This document shows positions 6,617-6,822 of a stretch of 6,822 nt of DNA, piece by piece. The DNA comes from an uncultured Paracoccaceae bacterium (lineage in GTDB: Bacteria; Pseudomonadota; Alphaproteobacteria; Rhodobacterales; Rhodobacteraceae), in contig CAJXHQ010000170.1 of assembly GCA_913054485.1 (NCBI GenBank), positions 1 through 6,822 of the forward strand, in the 5' to 3' direction. The notes under the pieces were generated by a model. The model saw only the letters and a program-made list of their open reading frames with translations. It had not been told where the DNA came from and did no database searches. A program made the translations under genes and the position numbers. Every line of letters begins with the position of its first letter. Position 1 is the stretch's first letter.

Positions 6617-6679
6617 CCCGGGCATCGCTTGCGGCAGGGTTCAGGCTCAGGTTGCTTCAGGGGGGGGCTTACGGGCGGG
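6617..6679. other. Remainder of the convergent intergenic gap
   Basis: This stretch holds the palindrome CCCGGG, three TCAGG copies (6641, 6647, 6657) with a fourth partial one before them, and a run of eight G (6660-6667). I see no gene or clear terminator in it. It would be the 3' untranslated region of the minus-strand flavoprotein gene. Confidence 0.5.
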
Positions 6680-6822
6680 TTAATATTCCTGGGCCAGCCA
6701 CCGGGCCGCATGCTGCCCGCCCCAACGCCCGGTGGCGAAACAAGCCGTCAGCAGGTAGCCTCCGGTGGGGGCTTCCCAATCCAGCATTTCGCCGGCGCAG
6801 AACACGCCCGGTTTTGCGTCCA
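6680..6822 (-). CDS. C-terminal end of FAD-dependent oxidoreductase, TIGR03862/HI0933-like (partial)
   Basis: The last 46 codons of a gene that enters from the right edge, read on the minus strand with its stop codon at 6680-6682. The visible protein contains [19 protein letters not shown] followed by [24 protein letters not shown]. The pattern AGE-x-LD-x(4)-TGGY followed by an A-x(2)-G-type helix is the C-terminal FAD-binding segment of the HI0933/YhiN/BaiN flavoprotein family. The [16 protein letters not shown] version is characteristic of the TIGR03862 branch in Alphaproteobacteria. These proteins bind FAD and probably NAD(P)H; the physiological substrate is unknown. The N-terminal dinucleotide-binding domain and start lie outside the window. 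The gene converges on the GST gene. Confidence 0.85.
   Translation of the reverse strand, partial: DAKPGVFCAGEMLDWEAPTGGYLLTACFATGRWGGQHAARWLAQEY

Noticed and set aside
6508..6711. A 67-codon minus-strand open frame across the GST end and the gap
   Set aside because: It overlaps the repeat and is out of frame with the flavoprotein end, which is recognised by its FAD-binding motif. The peptide is proline- and arginine-rich with no recognisable features.

Overview
The window looks like ordinary chromosome from a high-GC alphaproteobacterium of the order Rhodobacterales, probably the Roseobacter group (Ruegeria/Phaeobacter/Leisingera-like). The evidence is a Rhodobacter-type porin, a DUF3576 lipoprotein ahead of leuS, a TIGR03862-like flavoprotein end, and a hairpin repeat ending in a CCCCGGAGTATTT-type motif that I recall as common between genes in this group. 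The placement rests on recognising protein families by eye, not on a search.

Layout. On the minus strand, positions 30-968 encode an outer-membrane porin with a clear signal peptide and a C-terminal Phe. A divergent intergenic region (969-1249) separates it from a plus-strand block. The block opens with a DUF3576 lipoprotein (1250-1735), followed by a strong intrinsic terminator (1780-1805). Then come leuS (1827-4364), lptE (4351-4851) and holA (4848-5876). These three overlap by 14 and 4 nt and are almost certainly one translationally coupled operon. A short gap with its own good ribosome binding site precedes a glutathione S-transferase-like gene (5937-6530). The convergent gap (6531-6679) carries a tandem-hairpin repeat. 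The window ends inside the 3' end of a minus-strand flavoprotein gene (6680-6822, partial).

How the genes relate. leuS charges tRNA-Leu, lptE encodes the lipoprotein half of the outer-membrane LPS translocon, and holA encodes the clamp-loader delta subunit. They are functionally unrelated but often clustered in Proteobacteria. Porin, DUF3576 and LptE are all predicted outer-membrane or periplasm-facing proteins, so the left two thirds mixes envelope biogenesis with housekeeping. I see no phage, transposon, CRISPR, toxin-antitoxin or defence module, no RNA gene, and no convincing new system. The points most worth following up are the uncharacterised DUF3576 lipoprotein, the terminator only 21 nt ahead of leuS, the repeats upstream of the porin, and the tandem-hairpin repeat at 6552-6615.
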